10,219 nt of DNA from assembly GCA_028695945.1 (NCBI GenBank), contig JAQVIB010000059.1, positions 1 through 10,219 of the forward strand, in the 5' to 3' direction. Below, in pieces: positions 5,730 to 10,219 of the stretch. The notes below the pieces were generated by a model. It did no database searches. It saw only the letters and a program-made list of their open reading frames with translations, and was not told the DNA's origin. The stretch comes from Lachnospiraceae bacterium. GTDB taxonomy: Bacteria; Bacillota; Clostridia; Lachnospirales; Anaerotignaceae. Each line of letters opens with the position of its first letter. Position 1 is the stretch's first letter. A program made the translations under genes and the position numbers.

Positions 5730-7166
5730 TTATAATAAGTCATAATTTGATAACTTTCTGTATAAAGTTGCACGACTTATACCAAGTTGTGATGCTAATT
5801 TATCTTTTTTCTCTAATGTGTCAGCTTTTTTAATTAAATTTTCTAAAACCATTCTTTCATAACGGTTCATTATGTCAGCCAAACTGTGTTCTTTTGTATT
5901 TGAGCTGTTGTTTGCAAGCAGATTTGTTGGTAAATCTGAAACACTTATAACATCAGAGTCTACAATGTTTATTAAATATTCAATAACATTTTTAAGCTCC
6001 CTTACATTACCAGGCCAATCATATGCAGATAAAATTTTTTCTGCATCACTGGTTATTCCATGCACATTTTTATTTAACTGTGCATTGCATTCTGAAATGA
6101 AATGGTGTATTAGAACTGGTATATCTTTTCTACGCTCACGAAGTGGAGGGATATTTATTGGAATAACATTAAGCCTGTAATACAAATCACTGCGGAATTT
6201 ATTTTCATCAATCATTTTTAAAAGGTCTCTGTTCGTTGCACAAATAACCCTTACGTCAACAGGTATAGGTTTTTTCCCACCGATTCGCTCTACAACATGT
6301 TCCTGAAGTACGCGTAAAAGTTTGGTTTGAATTTGAAGTGGCATTTCACCTATTTCATCCAAGAATAGGGTGCTTTTGTTTGCAAGCTCAAACTTGCCCA
6401 CGTGTCCGCCTTTTTTTGCACCCGTAAAAGAGCCTTCTTCATAGCCAAACAGCTCACTTTCTACAAGGTGTTCAGGTATTGCACCGCAGTTAAGAGAAAT
6501 CATAAGCCTATCGTTTCGGTCACTTTGGGAATGAATAAGTTTTGCTATAACCTCTTTGCCTGTTCCACTTTCTCCTGTAAGAAGTATAGTAGAATTGGAG
6601 TGGCTAATCTTATTAATCATATTAAGCATTTCAATAGTTTTTTCATCTTCCCCTATAAAACGACGTGTTTTGGTTGCATTTTTTTCTATATTAATTACTT
6701 CTCTAAGCTGATTTTCTAAGTTTAAACTTACACGATGGGTCATTATTTTGCTTTCAATAAGCTCGCTCATGTACTTTAAAAATTCTTCTAGCTTTTCATG
6801 TGTTTTTAATAATCGCTCTCGTGTTTTTTCATTAAACGCAATTATTCCAATAACACCGATAACTTTACCCTCTAAAAAAATTGGGTATCCTAAATTGGCA
6901 AGTTCTTTGCACTGATCCTTTTTTTCACAGGTGTTGCACATAAGTTCTTCTCGCACGTTTCGTATAATACCTGGTTTTTGTGTTTCAATTATTTTTTGAA
7001 AAAATGAATCATGAGATATAGTTTGCCCAATTTTATTAAGATGTTCACCTGTTCCGCCAATTCTAATTAGTTCATTATCAATAATGGTTACCTCTGTTTC
7101 CAAAATGGAGGATACAGCTTTAACGTATGCCTGAATAAAACTTTGTATTTGCATTAACTCGGTCAT
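5730..7166 (-). CDS. Sigma-54-dependent enhancer-binding activator (CdsR-like)
   Basis: A 478-residue regulator in three parts. Residues 1-150 look like a PAS/GAF-type sensor; the stretch YPIFLEGKVIGVIGIIAF (94-111) is typical, and a cysteine group C77-C80-C86 (CNTCEKKDQC) sits before it. The AAA+ domain is complete: Walker A GESGTGKE 198-205, GSFTGA at 245-250 (the sigma-54 contact loop, with S for the more usual A), Walker B LFLDEIGE 267-274, arginine finger region RSDLYYRL 325-332 and WPGNVREL 384-391. A Fis-type helix-turn-helix closes the protein (KLASQLGISRATLYRKL, about 456-472). No phosphorylation receiver domain is present, so it probably responds to a small ligand rather than a kinase. 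It sits directly upstream of the sigma-54 promoter of the desulfidase operon and most likely activates it. Its role resembles C. difficile CdsR; orthology is inferred. The start has AGAGGG seven bases upstream. Confidence 0.9.
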   Translation of the reverse strand: MTELMQIQSFIQAYVKAVSSILETEVTIIDNELIRIGGTGEHLNKIGQTISHDSFFQKIIETQKPGIIRNVREELMCNTCEKKDQCKELANLGYPIFLEGKVIGVIGIIAFNEKTRERLLKTHEKLEEFLKYMSELIESKIMTHRVSLNLENQLREVINIEKNATKTRRFIGEDEKTIEMLNMINKISHSNSTILLTGESGTGKEVIAKLIHSQSDRNDRLMISLNCGAIPEHLVESELFGYEEGSFTGAKKGGHVGKFELANKSTLFLDEIGEMPLQIQTKLLRVLQEHVVERIGGKKPIPVDVRVICATNRDLLKMIDENKFRSDLYYRLNVIPINIPPLRERRKDIPVLIHHFISECNAQLNKNVHGITSDAEKILSAYDWPGNVRELKNVIEYLINIVDSDVISVSDLPTNLLANNSSNTKEHSLADIMNRYERMVLENLIKKADTLEKKDKLASQLGISRATLYRKLSNYDLL

Positions 7167-7200
7167 TTTACGCCCTCTTTAAACAATGTGACATTTTTGT

Positions 7201-7229
7201 AGTATAACATACCTGAATTTTTATTTCAA
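7201..7229 (-). promoter_or_regulatory. Vegetative promoter of the activator gene
   Basis: On the minus strand TTGAAA (7229-7224) and TATACT (7206-7201) are separated by exactly 17 bases. The start site would be near 7194, about 28 bases before the activator ATG at 7166, leaving room for the AGAGGG ribosome binding site. This allows the activator to be made independently of the chemotaxis gene upstream. Confidence 0.65.
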
Positions 7230-7242
7230 TTAAAGTAAAAGG

Positions 7243-7281
7243 AGCACTTCTATTTTCTGATGTTTGTTGTGGAGAAGTGTT
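7243..7281 (-). terminator. Possible weak terminator at the end of the chemotaxis gene
   Basis: CACTTCT at 7245-7251 pairs with AGAAGTG at 7273-7279, extended by a G-T and an A-T pair, with a 21-base loop. On the minus strand the stem is followed by CC and four T. It overlaps the stop codon of the chemotaxis gene. The long loop and short T-run make it a weak candidate. Confidence 0.3.
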
Positions 7282-8983
7282 TATTGTTGAACTTAAATTC
7301 ATCAATTAGTTCTTTCAAAATTTTTACCTGTGCCAGCAATTCTTCACTTGCAGCCGCACTTTCTTCAGCAATTGCTGAATTATTTTGAATAACAGAAGAT
7401 ATCATTTGCATGTCAGCGTCGATTTCAGAAATGTTACTAGCTTGACTATTAGAATCTGTGTGAACGGCTTCAATAGTTTGGCTAACAAAATTAATTTTTT
7501 TGGAAACTTCATTTAATGATTCAGAAGTAATGGCTGTAATTTTTTTACCTTTTTCAATAGCAAGAATAGAATTTTCAATTAGCAAAGTTGTTTGTTTAGC
7601 AGCATCTGCACTTTTTGAAGCAAGATTACGTACTTCATCAGCCACTACAGCAAATCCTTTTCCAGCAAGACCAGCTCTTGCAGCTTCTACAGAAGCATTT
7701 AAAGCAAGTATATTTGTTTGAAATGCAATACCATCAATTATTTTTATAATTTTTGATATTTCATTTGAAGAAAAATCGATTTCTGTCATTGCAGCATGAG
7801 TTTGCTGCATGTCTTCATTACATTTTAATATTTCGGATGTAACTTCGGTAATATAATTATTTGCTTTCTCCACACTTTCTGCATTACTAACTACACCATG
7901 TGAAATAGTTGAAAAGGAAGAATACATTTGCTCAATAGAAGAAGCTTGTTCGGTGGATCCTTGAGCAAGGTTTGTAGCAATGCTTGAAACCTGTTCAGAA
8001 CCTATGGAAATTTCATCGGCAATAGCATGAATTTGGGTAAGCAATTGATTATATGTATAGATTATTTGATTAATAGATTGCTTTATTGGGGCACAGTCGC
8101 CAGTATAATTTCTGTCAATTTCAACATCCAAATTTTTCTGTTCCATTTGGTAAAGTACATCGGATATATCTTTTATTATGCGTTTAAGGTTTTCGGCAAT
8201 GTTTACAAAAGAGCGAGAAAGACTTCCGATTTCATCATTTTTTTGTAAATACAAATCTGGTAATGATATATCAAAATTACTTTCCGCTAGACTTGATGAT
8301 ACTTCCTCCATTTTTTTAATAGGAGTTACAATGATTTTTGACGCGGCTAAGCTGATTAATAGATAAGAGCTAACGCACGAAACAAGCATAATAACAAGGA
8401 GGACAGGTAGATAAGAAATAATGTCAGCATTAATGGCATTAGCACTTATATCTGCGCCTACAGCACCAACAATCTTTCCTTCGCTATTATGAATAGGTGA
8501 AAAGCCTGAAAGAAGCTTGCCGTAGATGTTGTCATCGGTATAATTGGTAGTATATTGACCTGTTCCGTTAGATAGGGTTATTACAATTTCTTTACCATAG
8601 TCACTTTTTGACTGTGTATCGCCCAACTGAGATGGGGTTTCCCCTTCAACGTAACCTTCGGCAATATATTTATAATCATTACCAGCATCAGTTAAAATAT
8701 ATAGGTAAGTTAAATCCACATTCTTTTTTACACTGCAAAGATAATCTGTTAATTGTTGGTAGTAATCATCAGTTTCACCAGTTTTGTCGTATTGCATAAT
8801 TTTGTCACCATCAATGTTTATGCTGATAGCATTTGCAATGTCAAGTGCACCCACTGCCTTATATTTTTTTAGGTTTTCTCCATAAGTAATAATACTAAAG
8901 GAACCTATAATAATTGAATAGACAATTGATACAATTAGTGCGGAGACGGAAATTTTGAATTTAATAGATATTTTCTTTGTCAT
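7250..8983 (-). CDS. Methyl-accepting chemotaxis protein with extracellular Cache-like sensor
   Basis: A 577-residue transmembrane chemoreceptor. TM1 is about residues 11-33, an extracellular domain spans about 35-190, and TM2 about 190-215. A HAMP domain follows (about 216-270, with TPIKKM at 220-225 and DEIG at 250-253), then a long coiled-coil signalling domain (about 300-560). The hairpin tip is well conserved: IDGIAFQTNILALNASVEAARAG at 416-438, GKGFAVVADEVRNLA at 441-455. The sensor part ends in a PIHNSEGKIVGAVGADIS stretch typical of Cache folds; the ligand cannot be read from it. There is no C-terminal CheR-docking pentapeptide. The start ATG is preceded by GGAG six bases away. It is upstream of the cysteine-operon activator, on the same strand with an 83-base gap, but each gene has its own candidate promoter. 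A link to cysteine sensing is possible from position only. Confidence 0.92.
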   Translation of the reverse strand: MTKKISIKFKISVSALIVSIVYSIIIGSFSIITYGENLKKYKAVGALDIANAISINIDGDKIMQYDKTGETDDYYQQLTDYLCSVKKNVDLTYLYILTDAGNDYKYIAEGYVEGETPSQLGDTQSKSDYGKEIVITLSNGTGQYTTNYTDDNIYGKLLSGFSPIHNSEGKIVGAVGADISANAINADIISYLPVLLVIMLVSCVSSYLLISLAASKIIVTPIKKMEEVSSSLAESNFDISLPDLYLQKNDEIGSLSRSFVNIAENLKRIIKDISDVLYQMEQKNLDVEIDRNYTGDCAPIKQSINQIIYTYNQLLTQIHAIADEISIGSEQVSSIATNLAQGSTEQASSIEQMYSSFSTISHGVVSNAESVEKANNYITEVTSEILKCNEDMQQTHAAMTEIDFSSNEISKIIKIIDGIAFQTNILALNASVEAARAGLAGKGFAVVADEVRNLASKSADAAKQTTLLIENSILAIEKGKKITAITSESLNEVSKKINFVSQTIEAVHTDSNSQASNISEIDADMQMISSVIQNNSAIAEESAAASEELLAQVKILKELIDEFKFNNKHFSTTNIRK

Positions 8984-9441
8984 AAAGTCTCCAATCTTGC
9001 CAAATATTGGCTAATGTAACTAGGGATTTTTGTAGCATAACACAAACATTTCAAAGTTTTAACTTCTATATTTTGAATTATAATGAATTTCTATACCAAA
9101 ATCAACAGAAATATACATAATTTTGTACTAAATTGACTACATTTTAAAAGTCTTTAAATGATTAATGTACTTAAAAACTATGAATTTTAATTTGTAGTAT
9201 TTATTTTGTCTAATTATGTGGAATTATAGAAGAAAAAATGATATATTAGAGTAGAGAATATGTAATTTTTTGGGATAAATTGACGTACATCAAAGGACAA
9301 TAATTTAAATTTAGGCGAAAGGAGATTATAATTGCTGCAATAATAGGTTAAATATAACCTTAAATATGGAAAAGAGAAAATAAAAGAACAATGGGGTTGC
9401 ATGTAATTAATAAAACAATATAATTTTGGAGGACTGTATTT
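8984..9441. other. AT-rich intergenic region between two divergent sensor genes
   Basis: This 458-base stretch holds no convincing gene. It contains the minus-strand promoter candidate at 9077-9105 and a small inverted repeat GCCAA-N3-TTGGC at 8999-9011 just before the minus-strand gene. A TTGACG at 9280-9285 has a poor -10 (TTTAAA at 9304-9309) for the plus-strand gene. AGGTTA-AATA-TAACCT lies at 9345-9360, and an unused-looking AAAGGAG at 9318-9324 is followed only by a three- to six-codon frame. I saw no cyclic-di-GMP or other riboswitch signature. Confidence 0.5.
9077..9105 (-). promoter_or_regulatory. Candidate vegetative promoter of the minus-strand chemotaxis gene
   Basis: On the minus strand TTGATT (9105-9100) and a perfect TATAAT (9082-9077) are 17 bases apart, which predicts a start near 9070 and a leader of about 87 bases. 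The surrounding DNA is very AT-rich, so chance matches are likely. No sigma-28-type motility promoter was seen. Confidence 0.45.
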
Positions 9442-10219
9442 ATGAAATCTTTAAGAGCTAAGCTGGTGCTTATTTTCACAGGAGTAATACTACTTTTGAC
9501 AACAGGAATTGGCATTGCGTCAACTAAAATAGTAAGTAAAAACATAGAACAAAGTACACGAAACGAATTACAAGAAATAGCGGTGTCAAATGCAAAGTAT
9601 ATTAAAGCTAGAAGGGATGCGGAATTAAAATATTTAGATGGAATGGCACGAAATCCAATAATAGTAGATAAAGAAATGACTATTGATGCAAAAATTAAAT
9701 TTTTTGAGGCTGAAGCAGAAAAAATGGGATATTCGGCCTTTGCCTTTGCTGATAAAAACGGTGATAGTACAGTATTCAACGTAAAAAAAGAGAAAACCAA
9801 TATTGCTAGCCGAGAGTATTTTCAAACAGCAATGCAAGGAAACACTGCGTCTTCAGATTTGCTTATTAGTAGTGCAACTGGACAACTTGTGCTAATATAT
9901 GCTGCTCCAGTTTATGAGAACGGAAAAGTAATTGGAGTATTATATGGCAGACGAGACGGTCAGGCATTATCTAATATAATTAAGGAAGTTACTTATGGCG
10001 AAACTGGGTACGGATACATAGTTAACAAGGATGGAATAGTTGTTGGACATAAGGATGCTGAACTGGTTTTAAATCAATTTAACTTTGCAAAAGCAGGAAG
10101 TGAAAATTCTGAGTATACAAGTCTGTCTAATTTGATGAATAACGAAATATTACTTGGACAGGCTGGAAATGGAAAATACCAACTTGAAGGTAAAAATAAT
10201 GTGGTTGGTTATGCACCAA
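9442..10219 (+). CDS. Membrane sensor with dCache-type domain, probably a chemotaxis protein, 3' end outside window
   Basis: The gene starts at ATG 9442, with GGAGG at 9428-9432 nine bases upstream, and is open to the window end (259 complete codons). A TM1 segment at about 8-28 is followed by an extracellular helix and a double-Cache sensor. Its recognisable marks are FAFADKNGDS (100-109), SREYFQTAMQG (123-133), a strand pair ending in APVYENGKVIGVLYGRRDG (155-173), and the start of the second Cache lobe, GETGYGYIVNKDGIVVGH (186-203). Most clostridial proteins that begin like this are methyl-accepting chemotaxis proteins, but a diguanylate cyclase or histidine kinase output is not excluded because the C-terminal half is missing. 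The tryptophan and aspartate positions expected of the amino-acid-binding dCache motif are not clearly present, so the ligand class is open. It is divergent from the other chemoreceptor gene. Confidence 0.82.
   Translation, partial: MKSLRAKLVLIFTGVILLLTTGIGIASTKIVSKNIEQSTRNELQEIAVSNAKYIKARRDAELKYLDGMARNPIIVDKEMTIDAKIKFFEAEAEKMGYSAFAFADKNGDSTVFNVKKEKTNIASREYFQTAMQGNTASSDLLISSATGQLVLIYAAPVYENGKVIGVLYGRRDGQALSNIIKEVTYGETGYGYIVNKDGIVVGHKDAELVLNQFNFAKAGSENSEYTSLSNLMNNEILLGQAGNGKYQLEGKNNVVGYAP

Noticed and set aside
9397..9424. TTGCAT and TATAAT, 16 bases apart, as promoter of the plus-strand sensor
   Set aside because: Transcription would start at about 9431, inside the GGAGG ribosome binding site, leaving a message without it.
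8984..9441. Riboswitch or sigma-28 promoter in front of the chemotaxis genes
   Set aside because: No cyclic-di-GMP aptamer signature and no TAAA-N15-GCCGATAA-like element could be found by eye.

Overview
The window looks like chromosome of a low-GC, Gram-positive, motile anaerobe of the Clostridia. The base composition is AT-rich, ribosome binding sites are strong AGGAGG-type, the proteins have clostridial character, there is a sigma-54 enhancer-binding regulator, and there are two chemotaxis-type sensors. No rRNA, tRNA, CRISPR array, transposase or phage gene was seen, and the species cannot be named from the sequence alone.

Left part (1-2113, plus strand): the 3' part of a membrane permease of the ArsP/YraQ type, then a complete ZIP-family divalent-metal transporter whose upstream region carries a candidate promoter and two palindromes. 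After it comes about 650 bases of poor coding quality. It holds a start-less fragment that resembles a decayed regulator N-terminus and one doubtful small membrane ORF, and it is closed by a hairpin that can serve as a terminator for both strands.

Middle (2099-7166, minus strand): a cysteine-catabolism locus. Read in the direction of transcription it comprises a sigma-54-dependent activator, then an intergenic control region, then an L-cysteine desulfidase (CyuA/CdsB type, all four Fe-S cluster cysteines present with the known spacing), a polytopic membrane protein of unrecognised family that is probably the transporter, and a protein of the L-2-amino-thiazoline-4-carboxylate (ATC) hydrolase family. 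The control region holds a full consensus -24/-12 promoter and two copies of a dyad, CCATTCTCA-N4-TGAGAATGG, about 86 and 155 bases upstream of the inferred start site. Promoter, upstream activator sites and activator are thus all visible in one place. The simplest reading is that the activator switches on cysteine breakdown to pyruvate, ammonia and sulfide. The ATC-hydrolase-like gene raises the possibility that a thiazoline or similar sulfur heterocycle is also taken up and fed into the pathway. The activator-desulfidase pair resembles the CdsR/CdsB system known from Clostridioides difficile; the transporter and ATC-hydrolase partners are the less described part.

Right part (7250-10219): a complete methyl-accepting chemotaxis protein on the minus strand, upstream of the activator gene and with its own candidate promoter, and the start of a second, divergently transcribed dCache-type sensor that runs off the window. 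About 460 bases of AT-rich DNA separate the two.
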